Counted from the first letter of the stretch, positions 13,701-31,831 are shown. The stretch is DNA of 64,000 nucleotides from Adineta vaga (GCA_021613535.1 CP075496.1:11842001-11906000), one strand, 5' to 3'. Notes: generated from the sequence alone by a model not told the origin. A program made the numbers and translations.

Positions 13701-16700
13701 TTTTCGAAGAAAGTTTGCTTACGTGTATAATTTGACGCAATGATATTTGCGTGAGCTAAAATAAATGAAAGATTTAATCAAATAATCGTATATTTTAGTA
13801 AAATTATATGATATGCCCACAGACATACACTAAACAACAAGAAGATCAGCTTACGCGCCACACATCGTGGTCCTGGAATACGTTTATATTTTTGTTTGGC
13901 ACATTCACAAAATTCGGATAGACAAACCATATTTTCGCCACAATCAGAATTTGTTATACATCGTTCTAATATAAACAATTTTTCAATTAAAAAAAATCAA
14001 CAATTAATTCTTCTTTTCTTACTAGAATCGATTGGCATCATGGGTGATGAATAGTCAAATGAAGTGTCTTCTTCATCTTGTGGTGAGAAGTCTTCTTCAA
14101 TTTGAGCATATTCTTTCGATGAACTATCTGTCGCTAAATTACAAGTAACATAACCAAATATCGAAAAGATCTTGAGAGAAAATTTCTAGTAGCATACCTG
14201 TACAAACACCCGGATAAATTAAACCAATTTCATATTGTTTTAGACATTGTTGTTTCTTAATTGCACATTTAGATCTGTAAGTTCGTCCATCAGATGCACA
14301 TATATCCATTGGACGTTGTTCATCTGTTGTACATGTAACATGATTGCATGTACAACGAGGATAACCATGAATAATTTGACATACACCTTCAAAAAGACAT
14401 TCCAGATCTCGACATGTTCGTGGACGACGACGATTTTTATGCACTAAAAAGCAGTATGGTATGACAGACGAACAAATAAATTTGTTTTCTTTAAATACGA
14501 ACAATTGATACATCCACGTTCAGTCAATGTTAATGATGAATCAATACATCGATCACATTGACGACCTGTTGTATATGTATGACATGCACATTCACCGGTA
14601 TCTTGAAGACAATCTTTTCGTGTTGAACCATACGGATGACAACCACAAGCTATGAAAGTTGCCAACAAAAATATATCATTATTGTTATCCATCAAAACTT
14701 ACGAGTGCATCCGGTATTGTTATGTGTTAATATACGTGAAAATCCCCAATATTCATTTTCACAATGTGAACAACTCGAACCTCCTACAGCTGGTCGACAA
14801 TAACATGCGTTTGTCATTGGATCACACGAAGATTGTAATGATCCCGTTGAATGACAATGGCAATATTCTAAGCAACAAAAGGAATGGACGAGAATTAAAA
14901 TATCTTTTCAATCGAAATCTATAGACCTGGACATCCACGACGATCCAGACTAGGTGAAATAGTAACATTATCATTGCAACAACCATATGGAGAATCAGAA
15001 CAGCTGGAACCCATTGATAGATGAGGAACAGCAACTTAATAGAAATCATTTTAAAGTTTTAATTAACAAATGCACTTTATTTACGCACTGCATTCTCGTT
15101 TTTTTCTTGCTGGTACAAAATTTTGTCTTGCACATTCACAAAGACCACTTAAACAAACCATATTCTTACCGCAGTGACTATTTGACGAACACATTCGGTA
15201 CGGTAATATTGCCGTAATTACTAGAAGAAGAAGAAGAAGAAGAAAAAATAGCGATTGAACTTACTTTATTATTTATATTCTCTAATTTACCTCGAACACA
15301 GCATCGATTTGTTTGTGTATTACAATAACTATTCATTGGACACCGTCCAATCGTGTCACAATCAGTATTTCTATTCAATATTGCATCAAACAATGGTTCA
15401 TCATAACTACATTCACGATTATAATCTATTATGAAAACAGATGATAAAATATGAATCAATATGTCAAGATATACTTTACCAGGATCACTTGTATCTCTAG
15501 TACAATATTGAGGTGCAATGGCATAAAGATGTGTTTGTAGTTCACATGAACGAATATTCATTTCACATTGATTGGAAAATGATTGTTGATTACTTGCACA
15601 AATTGAATATGAATCGTCATTCTAAATAGGGAATGTATCGATCAAGAATATATATTAATTATCTTTCTATCAAAGATTTCTTCCATTTTCTCATTACTTA
15701 TTCTTGAAATCGTCATGATTACAGAGACCATTATCGTTACATAATCAAACTCAATCTCCAATGAATTCTATGCCGAGCAGATTTTATCATCAACATAACA
15801 TGTTACTTACAATGACATTCTCGAACATTATTTTCTATATCTATAATATTTATTTCTCTTGTAAGATAAGAAAATGATCACATACTCGAATAGATAAACA
15901 TGTATCTTTCGATGGACAAGTACATGTATAATTTCCTTGTTCTGATCGGCATTCTCCATAAAACGGACATGTTATATTATGACAATTATTACATTGTCCC
16001 ATATGAATTGGTTCTATACTTGAATGTCTTGTACAAGCATCATATTCAAGATGACATTTTGATCTAAATGAAAAAAAATTGAAAAGATAAGGCGACAACT
16101 AATTTTGACAACTTACGAATATGTAACACCATTATTACCACAGATTCGATCATAATCAGAATACTGTGCTGAACATTGTGTACATTCACAATCCATTTGG
16201 CCATTTGAGTTTTTTCGACATTGTCCATAGGGACAATGAAGTGTCTCGCATGTTGATATACCTAAAACATATCTCATTTAAAAGAAATATTTTCTTACAA
16301 TATTTAATTGTCTCTCTCATTTCATTAATTTCTTTTCTCAGACTTTGTTTTCTAATCAAACATTGGAACTAGTAATATTGACAATTAATCAAAAGTAAAA
16401 TAGGCGTCAGGAAAAAGAAATATGTGTTGATTCAGTAAATATGTATATGTAACTTACAGTAGGAACTATCAACTGGTACAATATTATCTTCACGAAGACA
16501 ACGATCACGTTCCAATTCACATAAATTTCGATAAATAATGCCATTTGACCCACATACCTTCAAAAGAAATTTTTCAATATCTTTTCTTTTTTTTCTTTTT
16601 CTTTAAAATCTTTACTGTATTTCCTTCTAATGAACAATTAAATAAACATCGACAGACACCAATTCCATTTTCAATCATACATGTTTTGCCATTGAAACAT

Positions 16701-18173
16701 ATAAGTGCTTTACAAGCTATAAAAAAATGAGAAAAAAAAACGATGAGTCAATCTTAAATCTATCGGGAGTACTTGACGCTTAAGCGAAGGACAAGGAAGC
16801 GAAAAAAGAAAAAGGAAAACTGATTGTCGAGAGACATCACTGTCGATTAATGCAAATTAGCTAAGAAGGAAAAGAATCATTTGCTTTCTTTTCAACAAAA
16901 TTTGACAATAATACTAACATGAAGAAGATCGATTGCTGAACATTTAACCTCAAGGTTAACTTCGATTTCTCTCTCTTACCTTCTAATAATCGTTGTTGTT
17001 CAATAAAATCACATGAACCATCATGCAATTTAGTTAAATGTATATTTGATTGACATGCATATTTATTCATTTCACATTCATTCGAATACTCTTGAAGATT
17101 ACTTCCGCATATTGGATGATATTCAGCTAAACATTGTATTTGAGGATTACATTGATTTGCATTTTTAGGACAATTTGAATGATGACAACTTTCTGAAGAC
17201 AAAGACATGTTTTCTCTTGTATCTAAATGTAGTTTTAGAAAGAAAAAAAGTTAACATACGACATTCGCCAATATAAGCGACAGTAAGATTTTGTCGTGTT
17301 TGACATGCTTTCTTATTTAAATCACATAATGTTTTATATGTTTGATTATCTGTACCACAAATAGATCCATCGGAAGAGATGTTATGATCGTATTCATTAC
17401 ACTTGTCTGGACAGTAACAGTGCGGCGAACCATTAGCGTCCGTTTTGCATTTCGACCCATGGGAACAGATTGTTGACGCACAAGTTAGATCTACGAAAGA
17501 AATCACATATCTCTTGCATCTTTGTTTTTCTTCGTCATTTATTACCTTCTTTTGATATTAAAGATAGATAGTAAGTATTACATCTTGCTTTATCCAAATG
17601 ACATTGATTGGAATAAGTTATACCAGTTGTTTCATCTTGAATAGATTGACCATTATCATTACAATTGAATAGACACTGACATTCATTTTGCATAGTACAT
17701 GTCGCTCGAAATTCACATTCCGTTCGACCATATTGGCATGCTACGTGAAACGCACAATTACTTTCTACTGAAATGACATTTACAAACTTTTCTTCTTACT
17801 TCGCGCAGATCGAAATTCTTGAGATGATTGATCTAAGATAATTAAAAAAAACAATTAAAACAATGTTTCTGTGCGTCATATCACTTACTAGAAGTAAACT
17901 CAGTATTATTACTATCAAGTGATGTTAGACTTTTTCTTTGAATGCCTGGAATAGTTTAGAATAGTAAATGAATTTCACTCGAAACGAAGAAAGAAAAAAA
18001 AGGGAAATAGCACCTGTTTTGAGTGTTCTATAGATGACAATGGCAAGGAATAAAGCAGCCAACAATATAATAATACCAACAAAGATGAGAATGATACGTA
18101 GAAGTTTTCGATTTTTATCTTGTTGATGCTGATCAACAGCAACGACGTAAGATTTACTAGTTACTGTGCTCAT
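10759..18173 (-). CDS. AGRN: Agrin, transmembrane (type II) isoform
   Basis: Large extracellular-matrix proteoglycan-type protein with the agrin domain order. The N-terminal exon (18173-18014, phase 1 donor) encodes a short cytosolic segment, then the helix ILIFVGIIILLAALFLAIVIY with no signal peptide, as in vertebrate TM-agrin. After a Ser/Thr-rich linker come about six follistatin/Kazal units (17770-15440). An EB-like Cys module is at about 15220-15090, two laminin-EGF domains at 14930-14525, and one more Kazal at 14430-14200. An acidic linker follows, then a second EB-like module (13970-13860) and an EGF (13660-13530). Three LamG domains (13390-12660, 12340-11540, 11390-10760) are separated by two EGFs (12620-12370) and a reduced EGF near 11470. 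No SEA domain is visible where agrin normally has one. It has about 20-25 exons with short introns. In vertebrates agrin organises the neuromuscular junction through LRP4/MuSK, and binds laminin and dystroglycan. Whether that role holds here is unknown. Confidence 0.9.
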
Positions 18174-19671
18174 TGGCACTACTAATAAGACCAAGCATAA
18201 CGAGCAACAACAGACAATTGTCGTTTTTTTATTCTTTTTGTTATGTAGTTATGTGGACAACAAAAATCGTGTTCTCTCTCTCCCTCGCTCTCCTCCTTCT
18301 TTGTCTACAAAAGTGATCGTTCGTGCTCGGTCGCTCGTTCGCTCGTTTGCTCTACGGAACTCTTTAATGTCATTAGTTTCTCTATCCTTTCAACCGATTT
18401 TTTTTACTAGAAGAAAAAGAGAAAATCTATATTTATATGTGTATATATCCAAGAAAGAGAAAGAAAAGAGATAAGCACAGAATCGAATCAAATACGCTGA
18501 ATTCAATCAATTTCTTTTCGAGATTTATAGAAGAAATCATCTTCAGTGTTTCCCTTCTCTTCTTCTTATTCTGTTCATCAAACGACAAACATATCCTCAG
18601 CAATGAGGACGACCGGTTTGACATGTCATCGTCTTGAAGAAGGAAGAAGGATAATGTGCCTCAAAATAAATGATCTTCAATTGTGGTTGACGTCTTTCTC
18701 CCTCAATCAACGACAACATATATATACAACTCCGGAAATATGTCGTTCGACGTTGAGCATCTCGGCCTCTTAATTCAATCACAATTTTGATGAGTAACGA
18801 CTAGCATAGAGTGGAAATAAGAGAATCGATACGGACCATCGAGATTACGACAATCTCAAACTCTAATAATTCAAAGAAATCACTAGACAAAGACAAAAGA
18901 TATATTCAATTGTAAATGAATTAAATCTAGTCAAGTAAATTAATATATGTAAATATGTTACGATATATATTCGGAGAGAAAATAGTATTCACACATTTGA
19001 TAACATATTATGAAGTCATGTCTAATGATAATCAAAATACAGAAGAAGAAGAAGAAGAAATCTATTCAAAATTTTCTTGTAATTTGATTAAAATTCTCGA
19101 AATAATTGTTTTTTCATTTGGTCTATCAACAATGTTCTCTCTTTTTTTTTGACCAGAGGCTACAAAGTTGTTCTTCTTTCTCTTCTTTTATAGAGTAGCC
19201 AAAGAAAGAAAACCTAAGATAGTGATCGGATTACGTCGACACTGTTGTTCATTAGTTCTCTGTAAACGATGACAAGTGTAACCGGAAAAAAGAAGAAGAT
19301 TGGATTATTTCTTTCATTCTGTTTCTTTTCACAGTCAGATTGTATGTCGCTTAGATGCTTTGGGAGAGGAGAAGAGACCGAAGGACTCTCTCTCTCATTT
19401 ATTCGAAATTGAGGGAATGAAGATTGCATCACTCGAAGATTTCTCTATATGTAGATATAACTATCTCATCAATCTCCATGTAATAGAACGATGATTTCAC
19501 TAGTGTCAACTAATGTAGACATTTACTGAACGTGTGAAAAGACGAATATATAGTAATAAAAAAAAGAGAGAAAGAGAGATGACAATTCATAAACTTTCCA
19601 TTAATCTTTCTTTGTTAGACATTAAATATCGCAAACAAAATAATAGAAATGAATTAAAGAACTAATTTTAC
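18174..19671 (-). other. Agrin first intron of the NtA form and promoter of the TM form
   Basis: About 1.5 kb between the NtA-like exon and the transmembrane first exon. It holds pyrimidine-rich runs (CTCTCT near 18270-18300) and short AT-driven open frames on both strands, none with a motif. If the two agrin starts are used as proposed, this stretch is intron for the long form and contains the promoter of the short form. Confidence 0.5.
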
Positions 19672-20065
19672 CCTCGATTGCTTTCATATTGGTTACAGTA
19701 ACTGGTAATGGTATAAAACTTGATTGAAATCGTGCATTATTAATACGAATTCCAAATATTTTCATATCATAATATGTTAATGGGGAACGTTGGTCACAGA
19801 TTGTTAAATTATCAATAATAATATACAATGGCCGTTCTAAATATCTTGTTTGATAATGTTCGAGCAGAAATGATGTACCACGAAGTATACGAAAAACCCA
19901 AACAAATGCTGAATAAGGATAATCAATTGACCATTGATGAAGTGAAAGAATTTGACCAGTAAAAATAACTTCACTTGAATCAATTTGTAAATGATCAATA
20001 TTCGTGCATGATTGAATCGAGAAAATTAACATCGGAAAACATAAAATCCAACCGATTAGAATCAT
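19672..20065 (-). CDS. AGRN: Alternative agrin first exon: signal peptide plus NtA-like domain
   Basis: An open exon of 394 bases starting MILIGWILCFPMLIFSIQSC, a clear signal peptide with a cleavage-like end. The following 110 residues resemble the laminin-binding N-terminal agrin (NtA) domain in pattern. EVIFTGQILSL matches the early strand, VWVFRILRG matches the VWRYLKG block, and LTICDQRSP...MKIF matches the PLICDN...TRIF block. The SSF-IPLPVTVTNMKAIE stretch matches the final strand. The exon ends in a phase 1 donor (GAGG|GTAAAA at 19672/19671). The agrin exon starting at 17945 needs a phase 1 donor, and the TM first exon also supplies one, so the two are interchangeable. It lies on the same strand directly upstream of agrin with no other gene between. 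Without splicing it would read only about 15 more codons to a stop. Confidence 0.68.
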
Positions 20066-25341
<5,276 letters not shown>

Positions 25342-28300
25342 ACTAAAACATTTTGTGATATACCAAACAAAGAAAGACAAGAAGTTTTTGGATTTTCTTT
25401 TCTGTTTTATATATGTTAGTCTTGTTTTCTCTCTGTCTCTAACACACACACACATTTTCATTTTTTTTGTTTTGTTGTGCCTTTTTCTTTTCGACCAACG
25501 TTTCTCTTTTGCTGCGCGTGCGTTTATTTGGTGCATATAAAGAAAAAAATTAAACCAAAAACAAATCTCCAAAAGTTTCATTATGAATGTTGAATAGAGG
25601 TGAGAAGAAGATGCAGAAGAGACCATTCATTTCCGTTTTCTCAATCAAAAAGAAACTCAACTATGTTACAATGAATTGTTTCTGTTGATTTATTTAATTT
25701 TCCCTTCATCGATAAAACGGAATGATTTCCGTTTTTACTTTTCTCTTATTGGTTTACACACATTTCTATTGACTTAGTATGGGTGTCATAATGGAAAAAA
25801 GAGAAGAGAAGAGAAGAGAAGAGAAAAGGTATATCACAAATGAGAATAACAACGACGCATCATCATCATATTCATTCGTCTTCGTCGTCGTCGTTTCTTT
25901 TTCATTACGTGCACTAATCCCTTGCCCTGCTAAGCATTGGGCAAATGTTGAATTGTTTCGGTCGCTTGTTCGTTCTATGACCAGACATGCACATCTACAC
26001 CTATGTTGTTTTTCATCTATCATGAATATCAAGATTGGATGTCACTCGATATTCAACAAAAGAATCTATTCATTCGTCAATTTTCTATAAACTATTCTCA
26101 AATAAAAAATAAACGTTCTTTTTCGTCTCTTCTCTCTCTCTCTCTCTCTTCTTCTTCTTCATAATGATTATTATGCAAATGAGTATTGCATAGACATTCG
26201 AAGTTTCCCGTCTGTCGATCTATATAGTTAATGCAAATTATTTTTCACAAGAATAATTTCTCTTGATTAAGACAAGCAAAATAAAATAAAATTTCAAATA
26301 ACTTACCAAATACGTACATAAGTCACTTCAGTTATTCTTGTTACTGAATAGAAAAGCATAAGATATATAACATGGATATATATATACATGTGTGAGCTTC
26401 ACTATCGACCACTAAATCTGAATGCTAATACAGTATGGTGATCATGGTCGTAATCCTTCACCAACGTTCGTGTGTACTTGCGTGCGGCTTTAGACTAAAA
26501 CCTTGAGCTCTCCTTCCTCTCTCTCTCCCTTCTCTTACGCGCATATTCTTCTTCTTTCTTTTACCGATATTATTGACAAACAAATATTGAAGTAACTAAA
26601 AACTTAAAAGAAATCAATTCTCTTCATTTCAACTAGTCTTTTCATGTAAATCGAATTTTTCAATATATTGATAAACAGAGATGATAAAGATCGAATTTCA
26701 TGTAGGAATTGAAAGAATAAAGTGCAATGAACGAATCAAGGAACTTGCCGACATCGTTTGTTTTATATTTTTTTCAGTGAGATTTTGTTACCTATTGACA
26801 AAATGCTAATTTTAATTGAATCGATCGGTCACTTTTATTTTGTTGTTCAATAAGTAAATCTTATGTCATTGAACTTATGAAAAATGAAACATAGAAAAAA
26901 CGAAGAAGATTAAATGACATTGTTAACAATTGTATTATAACTGATAACTCTACTATCGAAAATCATTGGCATTGATTTCATCCGATCTCTGATCATGTTT
27001 TTCTTACTGATTTCCACAAAAATCAAACCTTTTTTTTATTCTTTTGAAGATCATTATCAAATAATCTTCGAATTTTACAATCGAAGTATTTGCAATGCGA
27101 AGATTCGATTGTAACATGTCGCTAACATTATTCTTTCTAATTGCTTTTCCAGTGACAACTCAAAACATTTGTTAGTCATCATAATATGCAAAATATTTCA
27201 AGCGAACGGATATATACACATAAGCAAATAGTTGGTAAACAAACGGTAATTCTCACCCGAATGATGCATGAATTAATGGCATAGATAATTATCCAGAAAG
27301 AGAGAAAAGTTTTCTTTTTATCCAAACAACCAGTAGTACCGATAATACAAAATATCTGCTAGACAATGTATTATACATATGTGACAAGTTGTTCTCTGTT
27401 GAAAAGAAGAATAGATTCTATTTGTAGAAAGAATGTTTGTAAATTAATTGGGAAGGAAAGGATTTATATACGTTAATCCAAAAAAAGGAAATATCATGGA
27501 TTACAAAAATATGTAACGAAAAAAGAATAAGTATTCTTTGTGGAATGATAATTTGTGTAAAGTATTGTTAAAACTCATCGCATCGTTAGTATAGATCAAC
27601 GTTCAAAATCAGATCTCTTTCCAATCGATATTTGTAGATAATCCTAATTTCATAAGTGTCATTTAAATGTTTCTTTTCGATTTGCAACTATATCAATATT
27701 GATATGTATAAACAAGATTTTCGTACATCATTCATCGTCTTTTAATTAACTATCTTTATCAATTTTCTCTCTCTCTCTCTCTAAATCTTCAAACTGAATA
27801 TAAAGCGCCACACTTGTCGTTCTTTTTGCACTCAAATATGATTAACTATTCGAAAATCTCATCATCTTTTTCTCGATTATGTGCGATGATCAACAAACAT
27901 ATGCTATTCTGCACATTCACGCCAAGGTTAATTATGTATTTTATCACCAACAACAGATTGCGGTTTTTTTTGCTTTTACTCCATTCTGCAATCTGTCTGA
28001 CGCATATCTTGCTTCTTCTTCTTCTTCTTTTCTTTCTTTTTTTGTACATCCTTGATTTTCTGCATATGGGACGACAAGGTCGTTTTAGTTTCATACATAT
28101 TCTGACGGGCAATCGTTTGTCATAACCACAAAGAAACGAAAGGTGTTGCTTATACAGACAATCGTATAAATACACAGCAAATTATTCAGTTAACATTACA
28201 TAAGAATAAATGCAAGAGTAATATATGGTACAAACGTTAGCTTGTGTAATAGTAAGATAGGTCATTGACGAGAGAACATAAATACAAAAATCACGCCCGA

Positions 28301-28460
28301 GTTACCATTTCTTTTTCTTTTCATAGTTCTTTTTTCTTTCTTCCTTTTCCTTCTTTTTTTTATACATCGGTCACATACAGTCGTTCAATACCTTCAAACA
28401 ACCTGTAGTAACTACTATACTCAATCTAATGTAAATTTTTACTTTATTTAGATCTTTCTA
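25342..28460. other. Non-coding stretch downstream of pitx
   Basis: About 3.1 kb. The first several hundred bases are probably the pitx 3' UTR (pyrimidine runs, CA repeat near 25443-25452). The rest is AT-rich with simple repeats. Open frames at 25766-26090 and 27814-28175 exist on both strands through low-complexity sequence and are not supported as genes. A polypyrimidine tract and AG at 28450-28451 precede the F-box start. Confidence 0.55.
26126..26160. repeat. (CT)n/(CTT)n pyrimidine tract
   Basis: A run of CT dinucleotides passing into CTT triplets, in the 3' flank of pitx. Confidence 0.75.
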
Positions 28461-30161
28461 ATGATGCGTCGTATGACTTTTGAATCAATGCCCGATGAAA
28501 TTCTCTTGGACATATTCGATTATATATCCGGTTATGATTTGATATATTCATTTTATAATTTAAATCGACGTTTCAATTCAATTATTCATGGTATTCATCT
28601 CTATTTAAATTTATCATCTGTACAACAAAAAACATTTCTTTATACATGTCATTATATTTTACCGAATTTTGCTTCACAAATTCATTCAATAAAATTATCG
28701 AATAAACAAACGATCGATGGAATCGATTATTATCTTGAACAATCGAAATGTTTTCAACAAGAACAAGTGAAAAATTTAGTTTTAATCGAACCAACAATTG
28801 AACAATTCATAAAATTAATTTCATTCTTTCCATTCATAGAAACTTTAGTCATTAAAACAACTGATTATTTAGTTTTACCTATTGAATATTTTGCTAAATC
28901 TTTACGTATATGTCGAATGCCCAATTGTCAAATCGATCTCTCGACATTAAATCTTACAGAAAATCAAATTTATTCTATTGAAGAATTACATATTAAAATG
29001 TCGGATATTACTCATCTTTTTACACTTTTATATACAATGTTCTATTTAAAACGTTTAACATGTCATATATCAGAAAATTCGACTTCAATAAATTCAATTC
29101 TTCAATCTCAAAAATCTTTATCATTATTAACCTATTTAAAATTAAATGTTTGTTCACTTCCATTTAAATCTATTGAGAATCTTTTAGATTTATGTCCAAA
29201 TCTAATCTCATTTACTTATACATATACAACAGGTATTGAAACATCCTATGATAATGATCATGTCGATTATGAACGATGGAATGAGTTATTTGAAAAGAAA
29301 TTACTTCATTTGAAAACATTTAATTTACATGTTTCCTTAAATATTGATCAACAACGTGATTTGATCTTTTTAACAAAAAAATTTCAAGATTTAAAATTTT
29401 TTCAAATGAATCATATTCGAATTATCTATGAAATTACATCCTATAAACATATTCTATGTACAATTCCATTAATAAAATCACATTTAACAAATTATTTAAA
29501 TCAATCATCATTAGTCAATATTCCCAATGCATATTCACGTATTCGTCATTTTGATTTAGTTTTAAATGAAACAATTCTCAATCAACAACAACATACAATA
29601 CGTTGTCCACTTGTTCATTCATTTTATCTCGGTCTTTATGAAAATATTGCGCCCATTGAACAACAATCACGTTTACTTTTAAATCAATCAATTTCATTTG
29701 TTTATTTAAAACATTTTGAATTGTATGGAACTTGTATTGCTAATGGTTTTGTTGCACAATTATTATCGAAAATGACAAATCTATATTCTTTAACATTACC
29801 ATTAACTCATTTAGTATCCTGTCAATTGAATGATACAATACGTCAAAATATGAAACGTATTAAGAAATTACAATTAGCTTTAACAGAAAGTCTTTCGATT
29901 GATTGTATCAATAATATAATTCTTACAAGTTTTCCAAATTTAAATTCAATGAGTTTTGCAATTGATAATAAAAGTCATTCATTCGAACAAATTCTTTTAA
30001 CAATGATTGGAAAAGATGAAAACGACAAGAATTATTTGAAATGTTTAATGTTCTTAGAATTATTTGCATTAGATCAAGATTGGAATCAGGATTTATTGAA
30101 ATCATTAGAAAAATATATTCGATTTAAGAATAATTATCGATTTCTTTATATTTGGTTATAA
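28461..30161 (+). CDS. F-box protein, intronless, LRR-like
   Basis: Probable substrate receptor of an SCF ubiquitin ligase. The single exon encodes 566 residues. The N-terminus MTFESMPDEILLDIFDYISGYDLIYSFYNLNRRFNSIIHG is a typical F-box (LPDEIL-like start, DL then F.LN.RFN) that would bind Skp1. The remaining 500 residues have regularly spaced leucine/isoleucine segments of irregular leucine-rich repeat type (for example LKTFNLHVSL, LKHFELYG, LYSLTLPLTHL) that would form the substrate side. Start choice is uncertain between Met codons at 28461, 28464 and 28473. An acceptor-like AG at 28450-28451 lies 9 bases upstream and favours the first. Many such single-exon F-box genes occur as lineage-specific families, so no orthologue is proposed. 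Confidence 0.82.
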   Translation: MMRRMTFESMPDEILLDIFDYISGYDLIYSFYNLNRRFNSIIHGIHLYLNLSSVQQKTFLYTCHYILPNFASQIHSIKLSNKQTIDGIDYYLEQSKCFQQEQVKNLVLIEPTIEQFIKLISFFPFIETLVIKTTDYLVLPIEYFAKSLRICRMPNCQIDLSTLNLTENQIYSIEELHIKMSDITHLFTLLYTMFYLKRLTCHISENSTSINSILQSQKSLSLLTYLKLNVCSLPFKSIENLLDLCPNLISFTYTYTTGIETSYDNDHVDYERWNELFEKKLLHLKTFNLHVSLNIDQQRDLIFLTKKFQDLKFFQMNHIRIIYEITSYKHILCTIPLIKSHLTNYLNQSSLVNIPNAYSRIRHFDLVLNETILNQQQHTIRCPLVHSFYLGLYENIAPIEQQSRLLLNQSISFVYLKHFELYGTCIANGFVAQLLSKMTNLYSLTLPLTHLVSCQLNDTIRQNMKRIKKLQLALTESLSIDCINNIILTSFPNLNSMSFAIDNKSHSFEQILLTMIGKDENDKNYLKCLMFLELFALDQDWNQDLLKSLEKYIRFKNNYRFLYIWL

Positions 30162-31078
30162 TTCTTTTTTTTTCTTCTTCTTTAAACAGTGAAGGTGTTT
30201 TTCTTTCATATATTAGGACAATCTTTCAGTTTTCATCTGCTTTTTATATGCGGTTGACCCTTGATTTGTAGAACGCTTTGAAATCGATATGTTAAATAAT
30301 AAAAGTTCGACGGAGACATATTGATAAACAAACCTTCGTTACATTCAAGCGCGATACGCGATAACTAACTGAAGAAAAAGTCAATAAACATATTTTCTAT
30401 GAATAGAATCGTCGTAGTAGTTATATAGAATGTATTCTTTTTATAGGTTCTATGTCAAGATGAAAAGAAATCTATAACAATAGTTCTTGAACGTTTTTAT
30501 TTTACCATAAATTATTGATGTGAATGTAAAAGAATAAAAGAGGGTGGATACATCAATCATGTAAAGTTTTATTTAGACGTATATACCAAGGTTGAATGTA
30601 TATGCGACAAATGTTTCTACTTGTCCATCAATTTTGAGATAGAACAGGAAAAACTTTGTAAAGATTTGAATATTGAAAATTTCTAAAAGTTTATAGCAAA
30701 ATCATTCGGATATGTTTTTTGAAGATTGTTAAATATGTACAAAATAGATTCATAGATTATTAAATTCTTTTATCAGTATTTCATATCAATGAAAACTTAG
30801 ATATGATTTCGAATGCAATCGAATATAATCACAATCATCATGGTATTTTATGTAAAATATTGACTCGTTTTTATTTTTTCTCCTTGCTCCATTTAGAGCA
30901 GCATACACTTTGATAAAACATATTATATGTACATAATGATTCTTTATTCCAAACATGAATATAACGACGATAAATTTTGTTATCGACTAGTCTATTTTTT
31001 GCGTATTCTGTACACATAAAAGGTTCTGTCACTATTCAGTCCTTAACGCAGTTTTCAAAACGAATACATACGATTAAC
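30162..31078. other. Intergenic, no gene seen
   Basis: About 900 bases of AT-rich DNA without a supported open frame or repeat. Confidence 0.6.
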
Positions 31079-31370
31079 ATGCGTTTTATTCTTTACATTA
31101 TCGCTGTACTATTTCTATTAACTTATGTTTCTGCTCGTGCACGAAATATAAACGATTTTAGAAATTATGAAAAACGGTAAATCAAATTATTTCTAATTAA
31201 TTCTATTATTAATAGCATTTATTTAGACTTTTCTCATGCGCTGAGATCGGTCATTCTGTTCAGATGGGATTTTTGGTAAACATTGCTGTGGTGATTATAA
31301 ATGTCATGGGAATACAAAAAAATGTGTGAAATCATCAAGTTCATGGCTCAATGATCGAAATGGCAAATAA
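31079..31370 (+). CDS. Small secreted cysteine-rich peptide, reading frame broken in exon 2
   Basis: Exon 1 (31079-31176) encodes a good signal peptide, MRFILYIIAVLFLLTYVSA, followed by a short basic stretch (ARARNIN...YEKR) that could be a propeptide. It ends in a phase 2 GT donor. The acceptor at 31225-31226 continues this frame into exon 2 with one Cys (RLFSCAEIGHS). A second frame, open from about 31263 to the TAA at 31368-31370, carries four more Cys including an adjacent pair (HCCGDYKC, then KKCV). The split of Cys over two overlapping frames within 40 bases suggests one cystine-knot-like domain interrupted by a single-base loss near 31258-31263. It may be a recently broken gene or a sequence error. 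The class could be antimicrobial, hormone-like or toxin-like. Function cannot be told. Confidence 0.5.
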
Positions 31371-31831
31371 ATATGGTCATCCACAGAACAGTATATATTC
31401 TAATTGATAATATCTGAATTTGCTTGTTTTATTATGAGTATCATTTATTAATCAGACAAATAAAGAAAAATGACTTTATCGGCGTATTCTTCAAATGTAA
31501 TATCTCTTGCATATATAAATCTTCTCTGCAAATGAGTGACATCTATCAAATGAATAGTATATTTTAACATCTGATATGTGAATACATGGCGCTACATCAT
31601 ATGTAATCAATATGAAGACAGTAGCACTACTACTAGAATGTTCCGCATTGTGAAATTAAATAAATAATTTCGTTAAAGATATTTTGATTTGTTCATTTAT
31701 TTTGTCAAAAGTTAGTCAAGTCATATTTGTAGGTGTATTTTCATCAGTCTAGCCTATAAATACGGAATGATGATTACGTAAATGACGTCATTTTTTTTTT
31801 GGTTTTTCTAGATACGTATATTTCTCAATTT
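31371..31831. other. Intergenic, 5' flank of the Topors-like gene
   Basis: 460 bases of AT-rich sequence. A T-run and AG at 31810-31811 lie 20 bases before the start codon and look like a splice acceptor. No other structure is seen. Confidence 0.5.

Noticed and set aside
18166-18474. Open frame on the plus strand antisense to the agrin start
   Set aside because: Pyrimidine-rich low-complexity sequence with no motif.
25766-26090. Overlapping open frames on both strands downstream of pitx
   Set aside because: Driven by GAGAA and CT repeats; probably 3' UTR or intergenic.
27814-28175. Leu/Phe-rich plus-strand and Lys/Arg-rich minus-strand open frames
   Set aside because: Mirror products of a CTT-rich tract; no signal peptide followed by a domain.
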